Shown here piece by piece: positions 17,469-25,920 of a stretch of 64,000 nt of DNA. The position numbers were made by a program, and so were the translations under genes. How positions within the stretch are numbered: position 1 is the stretch's first letter; each line of letters begins with the position of its first letter. Source of the DNA: Actinomycetaceae bacterium. GTDB taxonomy: Bacteria > Actinomycetota > Actinomycetes > Actinomycetales > Actinomycetaceae. The stretch lies in the NCBI GenBank assembly GCA_030530685.1, contig JAUMUM010000005.1:1-64000 (forward strand). The letters are read 5' to 3'. Below the pieces are notes generated by a model. That model was not told the origin of the DNA and did not search any database. It saw only the letters and a list, made by a program, of their open reading frames with translations.

Positions 17469-18640
17469 TGGCCAATGCCCTGTCTACGGACCACTCTCAG
17501 GCGAAACTCGAGGACGAGGGCATCGGTGGTGGCACCGGCTCCTCCCGCGCTGACCGCCTGGCCTCCTTCTCTCCGGCCGATTTCCCGTCTCCGACGGGCA
17601 CGGAGGAGGAGTGGCGCTTCACCCCGATGAAGCGCGTGGCTCCATTCCTCGCACAGGAACTTGAGGCGGAGCAGATCGAGGTGGAGGCCGTCTCCGGCCG
17701 AGTGGACGTCGTCAGCCGCGACGAGTGGTCCGCGACGGTTGGTGCGCCCGAGGATAGGTCGTCGGCGCTCGCTTGGCAGGCGGCGACCAAGACGCATGTC
17801 GTCACCCTCGAGTCAGACAGCCCAGACACGATGCTCCGCATCGACGCGGGCGAGGGCATGCATGCCGCTCACCTGGCGATCGTGGCGGCCGAGGGTGCGC
17901 GTGGCACGGTGGTGGTCGAGCACTCCGGCACGGGCGACCTGACGGAGACGATCGAGGTCGACGTTGCCGACCGCGCGGAGATCACGGTCGTCTCGGTCCA
18001 GGAGGCCGAGCGCACGGCCCGCCACTTTTCTAACCAGCGCCTGCGCGTCGGCCGCGATTCCAAGCTTCGGCACATCGTCGTCACGCTGGGCGGCGACGTC
18101 GTTCGCGTGTGCACGAGCGCGCAGTTCACGGCCCCGGGCGGCGACATTGAGCTCCTTGGCGCCTACATCACCGAGTCCGGTGAGCATCACGAGCACCGCC
18201 TCTTCGTCGACCACGATCCGGCCAATTGCGTCTCGAGGGCGACGTACAAGGGCGCGCTCCAGGGCGACGACGCGCATGCGGTGTGGATTGGCGACGTGCT
18301 CATCCGCAAGACGGCGGTCCAAACCGATACCTACGAACTCAATCGCAACCTCGTCTTGACGAAGGGGGCCTACGCGGACTCGGTTCCCAACCTGGAGATC
18401 GAAACCGGCGAGATCGCGGGCGCGGGCCATGCCTCGGCGACGGGGCGCTTCGATGAGGAGCAGCTGTTCTACCTGCGCGCGCGGGGAATCCCGGAGGATG
18501 TGGCTCGACGCCTCGTGGTGCGCGGTTTCTTCGCCGAACTCATTGACTCCATTGGCGTCGAGTCGGTGCAAGACAAGCTCATGGCGGCAATCGAGCGCGA
18601 GCTCGATTTGGCCCAGGCGGCGTCCAAGGAAGCCGAATGA
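17468..18640 (+). CDS. sufD: Fe-S cluster assembly protein SufD
   Basis: Partner of SufB in the SufBC2D complex. The 390 residues show the SufB/SufD-type beta-helix core, with RATYKGALQGDDAHAVWIGDVLIRKTAVQTD in the middle and the typical end FDEEQLFYLRARGIPEDVARRLVVRGFF. The N-terminus has the EEEWRFTPMK stretch seen in SufD. The ATG overlaps the sufB stop and the 3' end overlaps the Rieske gene by 4 nt, so the three are coupled. Confidence 0.94.
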   Translation: MANALSTDHSQAKLEDEGIGGGTGSSRADRLASFSPADFPSPTGTEEEWRFTPMKRVAPFLAQELEAEQIEVEAVSGRVDVVSRDEWSATVGAPEDRSSALAWQAATKTHVVTLESDSPDTMLRIDAGEGMHAAHLAIVAAEGARGTVVVEHSGTGDLTETIEVDVADRAEITVVSVQEAERTARHFSNQRLRVGRDSKLRHIVVTLGGDVVRVCTSAQFTAPGGDIELLGAYITESGEHHEHRLFVDHDPANCVSRATYKGALQGDDAHAVWIGDVLIRKTAVQTDTYELNRNLVLTKGAYADSVPNLEIETGEIAGAGHASATGRFDEEQLFYLRARGIPEDVARRLVVRGFFAELIDSIGVESVQDKLMAAIERELDLAQAASKEAE

Positions 18641-18972
18641 CCCTGGTGCGCGTGTGTTCCTCCGGCGACGTCGAGCCGGCCGAAGCCATGCGCGTCGAGC
18701 TCGACGACTCCCGCGGAGCGCGCCACATCGTCGCGGTCGTGCGCGATTCCGACGGTTCGTGGCACGCCCTGGGCGACACCTGCTCCCATGACGACTATTC
18801 GCTGTCCGAAGGCGACGTCGACGACGGCACGATCGACTGCTACAAGCACGGCGCGGCCTTCGACCTGAAGAGCGGACGACCACTCACCCTGCCGGCCACC
18901 ACGCCGGTGCCCGTTTACGCTATCGAAATCAAAGGCGACGACGTCTTCGTGGACGTTGACGTCACCCTGTGA
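18637..18972 (+). CDS. Rieske-type [2Fe-2S] ferredoxin
   Basis: A 111-residue soluble Rieske protein. The cluster ligands are visible as CSH (DTCSHDDYSL) and CYKHG (IDCYKHGAAFDL), with the FDLKSGRPLTLPAT turn typical of ferredoxins of non-heme iron oxygenases. It lies between sufD and sufC, an arrangement seen in several actinobacteria, and may donate electrons to cluster assembly or be an early recipient. ATGA overlap with sufD shows coupling. The oxygenase-partner role is less likely because no oxygenase gene is near. Confidence 0.88.
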   Translation: MTLVRVCSSGDVEPAEAMRVELDDSRGARHIVAVVRDSDGSWHALGDTCSHDDYSLSEGDVDDGTIDCYKHGAAFDLKSGRPLTLPATTPVPVYAIEIKGDDVFVDVDVTL

Positions 18973-18986
18973 GAGAAGAGAAGAAA

Positions 18987-19739
18987 GTGCCTACTCTGGA
19001 AATACGAAACCTCCATGCCTCGGTCGAGACGACGGAAGGCCCCAAGCCGATCCTCCACGGCGTCGACCTTTCCATCGGCGAGGGCGAAATCCACGCCATC
19101 ATGGGGCCGAACGGCTCGGGCAAGTCCACGACGGCCTACGCCCTTGCCGGGCATCCCAAGTACGTCATCACCGAGGGCCAGGTATTCCTTGACGGCGAAG
19201 AGATCACGGACATGACGCCCGACGAGCGCGCGCAGGCCGGCCTCTTCCTGGCCATGCAGTATCCCGTCGAGGTGCCCGGCGTGTCCGTCACGAACTTCCT
19301 GCGCACCGCCAAGACGGCCATCGACGGCAAGGCGCCCAAGCTGCGCGACTGGTCCAAGCGCCTTCGCGAGGCCTCCGAGAACCTCAGGGTCTCGCCGGAC
19401 TTCGTCAAGCGCGACCTCAACGTCGGCTTCTCGGGAGGCGAAAAGAAGCGCACCGAAGTGCTCCAGATGGAACTCCTCGAGCCGAAGGTCGCCATCCTCG
19501 ACGAAACCGATTCCGGCTTGGACGTCGACGCACTGCGCGTCGTATCCGAAGGCGTCAATCGCGTCCACGAGCGCACCGGAAACTCGATTCTGCTCATCAC
19601 GCACTACTCGCGAATCCTTCAGTACATCAAGCCTGACTATGTCCACGTGTTCGCCGACGGCCACATCGTCGTCACGGGCGGCCCGGAGTTGGCCGATGAG
19701 CTGGAGACCCACGGCTACGACGCATTCGTGAAGGCCTGA
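18987..19739 (+). CDS. sufC: Fe-S assembly ATPase SufC
   Basis: ABC-type ATPase of the SufBC2D complex, not a transporter. Walker A is GPNGSGKST, the SufC-type signature is FSGGEKKRTEVLQM, and Walker B is VAILDETDSGLDVDAL. The start is set at the GTG at 18987 (MPTLEIRNLHASV), which matches the family N-terminus; GAGAAGA lies just upstream. A GTG at 18969 would overlap the Rieske stop and add six charged residues. About 250 residues, normal for SufC. Confidence 0.95.
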   Translation: MPTLEIRNLHASVETTEGPKPILHGVDLSIGEGEIHAIMGPNGSGKSTTAYALAGHPKYVITEGQVFLDGEEITDMTPDERAQAGLFLAMQYPVEVPGVSVTNFLRTAKTAIDGKAPKLRDWSKRLREASENLRVSPDFVKRDLNVGFSGGEKKRTEVLQMELLEPKVAILDETDSGLDVDALRVVSEGVNRVHERTGNSILLITHYSRILQYIKPDYVHVFADGHIVVTGGPELADELETHGYDAFVKA

Positions 19740-19740
19740 C

Positions 19741-21021
19741 ATGTCAGCGCCCGCACCTACAAGTGATTTTCCCGCGCTGAGTCGGATCATGCGCGGTGGG
19801 CGCCCTCTCGTCTACCTCGATTCGGCGGCGACGTCGCAAAAGCCCCAGCAGGTGCTCGACGCGCTCGTCGACGCCGCAGCGCTGCACAATGGAGCCGTCA
19901 AACGTGGCTCCCATCAGCTGGCGGAGGAGGCCAGCGTCCTCTTCGAGGATTCCCGTGACAAAGTCGCCTCCTTCGTTGGCGCGAAGTCCGGCGAGATCGT
20001 GTGGACCTCGGGCTCGACGCAATCGCTCAACCTGCTCGCCTACGTCATGTCGAACGTCTCGAGTGGGCGTGGCGCGAGCATTGCGGCCTCCCCGCTGACC
20101 GAACGGTTCAAGGTGGGGCCTGGCGACACGATCGTCACGACCCGCGCCGAGCACCACGCCAACCTCATCCCGTGGCAGGAACTGTGCGAACGCACGGGTG
20201 CCACTCTCAGGTGGTTGGACTGCGACGAGGAAGGCCGCATCGACCCTTCGACCCTGTCCGTCATCGACGAAACGACCAAATTGGTGACGTTTGCCCACGT
20301 CGCCAATGTCACCGGCGCGATCTCACCTGTCGCCGACATCGTAAGCGCCGCCAAGGCCGTGGGAGCTCTCACCGTTCTCGACGCCTGCCAGAGCGCCCCG
20401 CACTTCGCCCTCGACCTCAAGGGCCTCGACGTCGACTTCGCCGTTTTCAGCGGACACAAAATGCTCGGGCCGACGGGAATCGGCGCCCTCTACGGCAGGC
20501 GTGAGCTCCTCGAAGCGCTGCCTCCCTACCAGTTCGGCGGCTCGATGGTCGAGGTCGTGAAGATGGAAAAGACGACCTACGCCTCGCCTCCCGAGCGCTT
20601 CGAAGCCGGCACGCAGGCCGTGGCCGAGGCCGTCGGTTTGGCGGCCGCGACGGACTATCTCACCGCCGTTGGCATGGATCGCGTCGCCGCCCACGAGCGG
20701 GAACTCACCGGCCGTCTGCTTTCGGGCATCGTCGATATTGAAGGGGTCAGGGTCCTCGGGCCGACCGAAAATATCGACAGGACCGGAACCGTGGCCTTCA
20801 CCGTCGAGGGGGTCCACCCCCACGACGTCGGCCAGGTACTCGACATGCATAGCGTGGCGGTGCGCACGGGTCACCACTGCGCCCAGCCAATCCACCGGCA
20901 CCTGGGGGTGCATACGTCGTCGCGAGCGTCGCTCGGCCCCTACAACACTGAAGAGGACGTCGACGCCTTCCTGCAGGCGCTGTCCGGTGTCCGTTCCTAC
21001 TTCGGATTGGAAAGCAAATGA
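19741..21021 (+). CDS. sufS: cysteine desulfurase SufS
   Basis: PLP-dependent group II cysteine desulfurase that takes sulfur from cysteine for cluster assembly. The PLP lysine is in FSGHKMLGPTGIGALYG and the catalytic Cys in VRTGHHCAQPIHRHLG; RAEHHANLIPWQ carries the conserved His pair. The product is 426 residues. An insertion near residue 100 (SSGRGASIAASPLTERFKVG) is slightly longer than in E. coli SufS. It begins one base after the sufC stop codon and overlaps sufU by 4 nt. Confidence 0.94.
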   Translation: MSAPAPTSDFPALSRIMRGGRPLVYLDSAATSQKPQQVLDALVDAAALHNGAVKRGSHQLAEEASVLFEDSRDKVASFVGAKSGEIVWTSGSTQSLNLLAYVMSNVSSGRGASIAASPLTERFKVGPGDTIVTTRAEHHANLIPWQELCERTGATLRWLDCDEEGRIDPSTLSVIDETTKLVTFAHVANVTGAISPVADIVSAAKAVGALTVLDACQSAPHFALDLKGLDVDFAVFSGHKMLGPTGIGALYGRRELLEALPPYQFGGSMVEVVKMEKTTYASPPERFEAGTQAVAEAVGLAAATDYLTAVGMDRVAAHERELTGRLLSGIVDIEGVRVLGPTENIDRTGTVAFTVEGVHPHDVGQVLDMHSVAVRTGHHCAQPIHRHLGVHTSSRASLGPYNTEEDVDAFLQALSGVRSYFGLESK

Positions 21022-21488
21022 GCGATCTCGACGCGATGTACCAGGAAATCATCCTCGATGCCGCCAAGGAACGCCTAGGCGAGGGCGAACTCGACCACTT
21101 CCACGGCGAGTCCTTCCAGGTCAATACGACCTGCGGCGATGAGATCAATCTTCAGGTGGAGCTATCCGAAGACGGCACCCGAATCGAAAAGCTCGGCTGG
21201 ACCGGCGAGGGTTGCTCCATTTCGCGAGCCAGCATAGGCATCATGATCGACATGCTCGAGGGCGAGTCGCTTGCCAATGCCCAGGAACTGTACGAGGCCT
21301 TCCGCGAGCTCATGGATTCGCGCGGCAAGATCGCCGGAGAGGACGTCGAGGAGCAGCTGGGGGACGCCGCGGCCTTCGTTGGCGTCGCGAAGTTCCCCGC
21401 GCGCATCAAGTGTGCTCTACTGGGGTGGATGGCCATGTTGGATGCAACCGAGAAGGCGCAAGCCGAGGAAGGAGGAGCCTATGACTGA
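21018..21488 (+). CDS. sufU: SufU, zinc-dependent sulfurtransferase
   Basis: SufU accepts persulfide sulfur from SufS in Gram-positive bacteria. Of the zinc ligands, the Asp and Cys are visible as the CGD and GCSIS motifs, and the third Cys as KCALLGW near residue 130. The 156-residue length and the insertion relative to IscU are normal for SufU. The ATG overlaps the sufS stop and its own 3' end overlaps sufT by 8 nt, supporting co-translation. Confidence 0.93.
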   Translation: MSDLDAMYQEIILDAAKERLGEGELDHFHGESFQVNTTCGDEINLQVELSEDGTRIEKLGWTGEGCSISRASIGIMIDMLEGESLANAQELYEAFRELMDSRGKIAGEDVEEQLGDAAAFVGVAKFPARIKCALLGWMAMLDATEKAQAEEGGAYD

Positions 21489-22674
21489 GAAACTGGAGAA
21501 GGCCCCCGATTACACGGGGGAGGCTTCCGCGGCGCCACTGACGGTCGAAGACATCGAAGAAGCGCTCAAGGACGTTATCGATCCCGAGCTGGGCATCAAT
21601 GTCGTCGACTTGGGCCTCCTGTACGGCATCGACCTCGAGGGCGACTCGGCGGTCATCGACATGACGTTGACATCGGCCGCCTGCCCGCTGACCGACGTCA
21701 TTGAGGAGCAGGCACAGAGGGCCCTGGAGGGACTCGTCGCATCCATGCGGATCAATTGGGTGTGGCTGCCGCCGTGGGGGCCCGAGAGGATTACTCCCGA
21801 CGGTCGCGAGATGCTCCAGGCCCTTGGTTTAAAGTTTTGTTGGCCTCGCGCGGGAAAGGTGATGCGGCCCGGAGTTCACACACGCCGGGCCCCATCACTG
21901 GGTGGAATGGGGCGCGGGCATGCCGACGCCGGGCACGGCTGGCGAGCATCGGCACCCACCGGCCATTTCCACCCGGAGCCGTCAGGGCGCGGCCACCGAC
22001 CATGTGTCGCAGCTGGCGTAGGTGCCGCCCTCGTAGCCGCGCATGAGCCACTCCATGCGCTTTTCCGATGTGCCGTGGGTGAAGGAATCCTGGTTGGCTT
22101 CCATGCCCGCCTGCTCATAGATGTGGTCGTCGCCCACGGCCGAGGCGGCGTCGACCGCGGATTGCAACTCTTCGCGGGTGGGCGGGACGAGGAAGGTCTC
22201 GCCGGACTCCGGGTCGACCGTGCTCGACGCGTTCTTCAGCCACACGCCGGCCAGGCAGTCGGCTTGGAGTTCCGAGCGCACGAGGCTGCCATTCGGGCCG
22301 GAGTCGCCACGCTGGATGCGGCCGAGGATGCCGAGCTGGTCCTGCACCGAATGCCCGAACTCGTGGGCGACGATGTACGCCTGGGCGAGGGAGGAGTTTC
22401 TCGCACCGAACTGGGACTCGAGCTGATCGAAGAAGGCGACGTCCAGGTACACGCTCTTGTCGGCCGGACAGTAGAAGGGGCCGGTTTGCGCATTGGCCGT
22501 GCCGCAGGACGACGACGTGGCATCCGTGAAGAGAACGAATCCGGGAGGCGAATAGGATGTGCCCGTCTGCTGGGGGAGTTCCTGCCCCCAGTAGGCGTCG
22601 AGGGATTCGGCGGTCGCCACCATCCAGCATTCGGTCGAGGCATTCGCGTCCGCCCCGGTCGTGCAGTTTTCTAG
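21481..22674 (+). CDS. sufT: SufT (DUF59) with lost stop codon; reading frame runs antisense through the next gene
   Basis: Codons 1-119 (21481 to about 21837) are a standard SufT/DUF59 Fe-S assembly factor: VEDIEEALKDVIDPELGINV, VDLGLLYGIDLEG, and the end WVWLPPWGPERITPDGREML. The family normally stops right after ALGF/L-x-x. Here ALGLKF is followed by TGT (21838-21840) where TGA would be expected. The frame then stays open for about 278 more codons opposite the metallopeptidase gene, and that part has no recognisable domain. A terminator hairpin starts 19 nt after the expected stop, so translation that far is unlikely. It is either a true stop loss or a sequencing error. Confidence 0.75.
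   Translation: MTEKLEKAPDYTGEASAAPLTVEDIEEALKDVIDPELGINVVDLGLLYGIDLEGDSAVIDMTLTSAACPLTDVIEEQAQRALEGLVASMRINWVWLPPWGPERITPDGREMLQALGLKFCWPRAGKVMRPGVHTRRAPSLGGMGRGHADAGHGWRASAPTGHFHPEPSGRGHRPCVAAGVGAALVAAHEPLHALFRCAVGEGILVGFHARLLIDVVVAHGRGGVDRGLQLFAGGRDEEGLAGLRVDRARRVLQPHAGQAVGLEFRAHEAAIRAGVATLDAAEDAELVLHRMPELVGDDVRLGEGGVSRTELGLELIEEGDVQVHALVGRTVEGAGLRIGRAAGRRRGIREENESGRRIGCARLLGEFLPPVGVEGFGGRHHPAFGRGIRVRPGRAVF
21859..21898. terminator. hairpin terminator between sufT and the metallopeptidase
   Basis: GTGATG-c-GGCCCGG (21859-21872) pairs with CCGGGCC-c-CATCAC (21885-21898): 13 pairs with one mismatch and a 12-nt loop. It lies between convergent genes and could act both ways. It marks the expected 3' end of the suf operon. 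Confidence 0.75.
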
Positions 22675-22875
22675 CAGCTGGCTTGCGTCGGTCGCGGGCC
22701 GCTGCTGGCCCTGCGAGCTGCCAAAGTTCTGCGCATCGGGCACGTTACCGGTCAGGAGGAAGTAGACGATGGCCCCGATGATTCCCAGACCACCGACTCC
22801 GCCCGCCACGACCGACCCGCGTCCTCGCACCGTCACCCTGGATGCGTCGAGCTGGATGTTCTCATTCATTGACAT
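21982..22875 (-). CDS. neutral zinc metallopeptidase (YpfJ family)
   Basis: The protein has the zinc motif HEFGH (QAYIVAHEFGHSVQDQLG) and the third-ligand region SELQADCLAGVW, both typical of the YpfJ/putative neutral zinc metallopeptidase family. An N-terminal segment with one hydrophobic stretch (GGLGIIGAIVYFLL, about 28-42) anchors it, placing the peptidase domain outside the membrane. Cysteines in CTTGADANASTECW and SSSCGTANAQTGPFYC suggest disulfides. The ATG at 22875 is 6 nt after TATGCT, a leaderless arrangement; an ATG at 22869 is the alternative. About 297 residues. Confidence 0.88.
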   Translation of the reverse strand: MSMNENIQLDASRVTVRGRGSVVAGGVGGLGIIGAIVYFLLTGNVPDAQNFGSSQGQQRPATDASQLLENCTTGADANASTECWMVATAESLDAYWGQELPQQTGTSYSPPGFVLFTDATSSSCGTANAQTGPFYCPADKSVYLDVAFFDQLESQFGARNSSLAQAYIVAHEFGHSVQDQLGILGRIQRGDSGPNGSLVRSELQADCLAGVWLKNASSTVDPESGETFLVPPTREELQSAVDAASAVGDDHIYEQAGMEANQDSFTHGTSEKRMEWLMRGYEGGTYASCDTWSVAAP

Positions 22876-23005
22876 GTGGCGAGCATAGACAGCCATCGGC
22901 GTGAACCGCCAGCCGGACGCGCCCTTCGCGTTGCCGCGCGCTGGCGCGGCCGATCTCACACGGAGGCGGTGCGGTGATGGTTGGCGCCCGCCGTAGGCTA
23001 GTCGG
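22876..23005. promoter_or_regulatory. divergent leaderless promoters
   Basis: On the minus strand TATGCT (22887-22882) lies 6 nt before the ATG of the metallopeptidase. On the plus strand TAGGCT (22994-22999) lies 6 nt before the GTG of the ABC-F gene. Both transcripts would begin at or near the start codon. Confidence 0.6.
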
Positions 23006-24616
23006 GTGATCGAGGCCAAGAATCTCACGATGCGCATCGGCGCCCGCGAACTCGTCGCCGACGCGTCGTTTCGGGTGGGCGAGGGCATGCGCATCGGGCT
23101 CGTGGGGCGCAACGGCGCCGGTAAGACGACGCTCACGCGCCTGCTCGCGGGGCAGGATGGCGACGGTGTCGTCGAGACGAGCGGCACGATACGCCGAGGG
23201 GACGGCATCGTCTACCTGCCGCAGGACACTCACGTAGGCGACGGCGGGCTAACCGCCAGAGACCGCATTCTTTCCGTGCGCGGCATCGACAGGACGATCC
23301 GGCAGATCCGCAAGGCCGAGCTGGCCATGTCTCAGGCCCAGGGGGCACGCCAGCACAAGGCCATGGAACGCTACGTCCGCCTCGACCAGGAGTTCACGGC
23401 CGCCGGGGGATGGGCCGCCAACGCCGAGGCCTCGCAGATGGCCGCCGCGCTCGGCCTGCCCGAGCGCGTGCTCGACCAGGAGCTTCACACCCTTTCGGGA
23501 GGGCAGCGCCGCCGCGTCGAGCTGGCGCGCGTCCTTTTCTCACAGGGCCGCACCCTCCTGCTCGACGAGCCCACGAATCACCTGGACCACGACTCGATCA
23601 TCTGGCTGCGCGACTACCTGCGCTCCTACCGGGGCGGCTTCGTCGTCGTCTCCCACTCGGTCGAGCTCCTGGGCGAAACCGTCAACACCGTGTGGCACCT
23701 CGACGCCAACCGGGCCAGCCTCGACGTCTACAGCATGGGCTGGAAGGAGTATCTCGCCCAGCGCGAGACGGATGAAAGAAGACGCCGTAGGGAACGGGCC
23801 AACGCCCTGAAGAAGGCCGATGCGCTGATGAGCCAGGCGGACAGGATGCGCGCTAAGGCGACGAAGGCGGTCGCCGCCCAGAACATGGCCCGCCGGGCCG
23901 AACGGCTGCTTCAGGGCGCCAGCTCAGAGCGCCAGAGTGACAAGGTCGCCGATCTGCGCTTTCCCGACCCCGCACCCTGCGGCAGGACTCCGCTCGTGGC
24001 CAAGGCACTGACGAAGACGTACGGATCGCTGGAGGTCTTCTCCGGGCTGGACCTGGCCGTCGACAGGGGGTCCAGGGTCGTCGTCCTCGGCCTCAACGGG
24101 GCCGGCAAGACGACCCTCCTGCGGCTGATCGCGGGCGTGGAGGAGCCCGACTCGGGTGAGGTCATCGCCGGTCACGGACTGAAGATCGGCTACTACGCCC
24201 AGGAGCACGAAGCCATTGACCTGTCGGATACCGTCGTGGGCAATCTCCGACGCGTGGCGCACGAGCTCGACGACACACAGATCCGCTCGACCCTCGGCTC
24301 CTTCCTTTTCTCCGGCTCGGACGCCGACAAGTCGGCCGGCGTGCTTTCGGGCGGGGAGAAGACGCGACTGGCGCTGGCGATGCTCGTCGTCTCGGCGGCC
24401 AATGTTCTGCTGCTCGATGAGCCCACGAACAACCTCGACCCTGCCTCGCGCGAGGAAGTCCTCAAGGCGCTCGCGCGCTACCGAGGCGCCGTCGTCCTCG
24501 TGACCCACGACGAGGGGGCGGTGCGGGCGCTTGACCCCGAGCGGGTGCTGCTCCTTCCCGACGGCGACGAAGACCTCTGGTCGGATGACTACCTGGAGCT
24601 CATTGCACTAGCCTGA
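23006..24616 (+). CDS. ABC-F family ATPase
   Basis: Two ABC cassettes in one 536-residue soluble protein with no membrane segments. The first has Walker A GRNGAGKTT and signature LSGGQRRRVEL, the second GLNGAGKTT and LSGGEKTRLAL, with Walker B LLLDEPTNHLD and LLLDEPTNNLD. A charged linker (about 255-305, RRRRERANALKKADALMSQ) joins them. ABC-F proteins act on ribosomes in translation control or antibiotic protection. It most resembles the Rv1473 type; which of these roles applies cannot be told from sequence. Start is a leaderless GTG. Confidence 0.88.
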   Translation: MIEAKNLTMRIGARELVADASFRVGEGMRIGLVGRNGAGKTTLTRLLAGQDGDGVVETSGTIRRGDGIVYLPQDTHVGDGGLTARDRILSVRGIDRTIRQIRKAELAMSQAQGARQHKAMERYVRLDQEFTAAGGWAANAEASQMAAALGLPERVLDQELHTLSGGQRRRVELARVLFSQGRTLLLDEPTNHLDHDSIIWLRDYLRSYRGGFVVVSHSVELLGETVNTVWHLDANRASLDVYSMGWKEYLAQRETDERRRRRERANALKKADALMSQADRMRAKATKAVAAQNMARRAERLLQGASSERQSDKVADLRFPDPAPCGRTPLVAKALTKTYGSLEVFSGLDLAVDRGSRVVVLGLNGAGKTTLLRLIAGVEEPDSGEVIAGHGLKIGYYAQEHEAIDLSDTVVGNLRRVAHELDDTQIRSTLGSFLFSGSDADKSAGVLSGGEKTRLALAMLVVSAANVLLLDEPTNNLDPASREEVLKALARYRGAVVLVTHDEGAVRALDPERVLLLPDGDEDLWSDDYLELIALA

Positions 24617-24620
24617 ACCC

Positions 24621-25112
24621 ATGCACCGGCTCGTACTCATGCGTCATGCCAAGGCCGCCAGAGGCCTACCGGACCACGCCCGGCCGCTCGCCACGCGCGG
24701 ACGACGGCAGGCGGCACTCCAGGCAGGCGCCATTGCCCGCCCGGCCGGTGCCATCGACCTGGCCATCGTCTCCGACGCGACCCGCGCGCTACAGACCCTC
24801 AAGGGCCTGCGATCGGGCGGTCTAACGGTGGGGCAGGTGCGCGAAGAGCCCGAGCTGTACGTGACCGACTGGCGCGGCGTGCTCCGCCTTCTTCAGCACG
24901 TCGACGAGGACGTCGAAACGGTGCTCGTCGTCGGTCACGAACCGACCGTATCGCTGGCGGCGTTCATGCTCGCCAGCGACGATTCGCCCGCAAAGAACGA
25001 GCTGAGGGCGGGGTTTTCCACCGCCATGGCCGTTGTGGCGAGCCTCGCGTCGTGGCGCGAATTGGCCCCGCGTTGCGCGACGATTGACGCGGTACTCAGG
25101 GCAGCATGCTAA
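24621..25112 (+). CDS. SixA-like histidine phosphatase
   Basis: Phosphoglycerate-mutase-fold phosphatase of the SixA branch. The RH motif is LVLMRHAKA at the N-terminus and the second catalytic His is in VLVVGHEPTVSLAAFML. The 163-residue length fits SixA/phosphohistidine phosphatases. TAGCCT stands 6 nt before the ATG, so the mRNA is probably leaderless; the gap from the ABC-F stop is only 4 nt, so it may also be read with that gene. The substrate is unknown. Confidence 0.85.
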   Translation: MHRLVLMRHAKAARGLPDHARPLATRGRRQAALQAGAIARPAGAIDLAIVSDATRALQTLKGLRSGGLTVGQVREEPELYVTDWRGVLRLLQHVDEDVETVLVVGHEPTVSLAAFMLASDDSPAKNELRAGFSTAMAVVASLASWRELAPRCATIDAVLRAAC

Positions 25113-25285
25113 GTGCGGCTCGGTAGGTAACGCGCTGCAGGTAGCTAGCGCGAGCGAGCGATAGTTGGCCCGGCATGTGTCGATAGTCCGCCCGGCACAG
25201 ACAGCCCGGCGGTGGCGCCACGCGCGCCGCAAGGCACGGGCACACTCGGACGGCGCGCGGGTACTCCGGTGCGCGGGCGCGGCTC

Positions 25286-25876
25286 TCAGTAGGAGGCCAG
25301 AGTGCCCTCGAGCATGTCGAGAGCTTGGCTGCAGTAAGCGATCCACGGCCGGTCGGCGCCATCGCCGTACCAGTTGACGAGTGCGGAGAAGATCGCGCTG
25401 ACGATGGCCGAACTGAGGATTCTCGCCTCTTCAATGGGAATACTGCGCAGCCTGTGAATGAGGTCGGCGTAGCGGAGCGAGGCCTTGGCCGCTTCAAGCA
25501 CACTGGCGGCCCTGAGGGTTTCGACCTGGAGGCACAGCCGTATCCGGGCCATGCTCACGTCGCGCTCGGTGACGAATTGCTCCTCGTTGATGGCGTCGAG
25601 GACCTTGCGGATCGCCTCACCGAGTGACTGGTCCAACGTGGCTAGCTCGCGCTCGATTAACTGCTCGGCCCGATCGTCGTGCTCATCGCGCACGACGATC
25701 CCCTCCTTGGTTCCGAAGTGCCGGTAGACGGTCGAAGGGGAAAAACCTGCGGCGCTGGCTATCTCCTCGACCGTCACGGAAGTAAAACCTCGCTCGGTGA
25801 ACAGTTCCAGGGCGGTCTTCTGGATATGGCTCATGGCCGCGGCCTTCTTTCTTTGCCGCAAGCCTCTTTCAGACAT
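25286..25876 (-). CDS. TetR-family transcriptional repressor
   Basis: An N-terminal TetR helix-turn-helix is clear: TALELFTERGFTSVTVEEIA then ASPSTVYRHFGTKEGIV-like residues (about 18-60). A 130-residue ligand-binding helical domain follows. The ATG at 25876 has AGGAGGT at good spacing; a GTG two codons upstream overlaps that site. The gene is divergent from an ABC exporter operon 44 bp away, with a palindrome between them, so it probably represses that operon and itself in response to an exported compound. Confidence 0.9.
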   Translation of the reverse strand: MSERGLRQRKKAAAMSHIQKTALELFTERGFTSVTVEEIASAAGFSPSTVYRHFGTKEGIVVRDEHDDRAEQLIERELATLDQSLGEAIRKVLDAINEEQFVTERDVSMARIRLCLQVETLRAASVLEAAKASLRYADLIHRLRSIPIEEARILSSAIVSAIFSALVNWYGDGADRPWIAYCSQALDMLEGTLASY

Positions 25877-25903
25877 TGGCACCTCCTGTGGCCATACCCT
25901 ACC

Positions 25904-25916
25904 GTGATAGCATCAC
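25904..25916. promoter_or_regulatory. probable TetR operator over the exporter -10 box
   Basis: GTGATAGCATCAC is a perfect inverted repeat (5-bp arms, 3-bp centre). It overlaps TAGCAT (25908-25913), the -10 box 7 nt before the exporter ATG at 25921, and lies close to the divergent TetR promoter (TAGGGT on the minus strand). Binding would block both. Confidence 0.65.
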
Positions 25917-25920
25917 CAGT

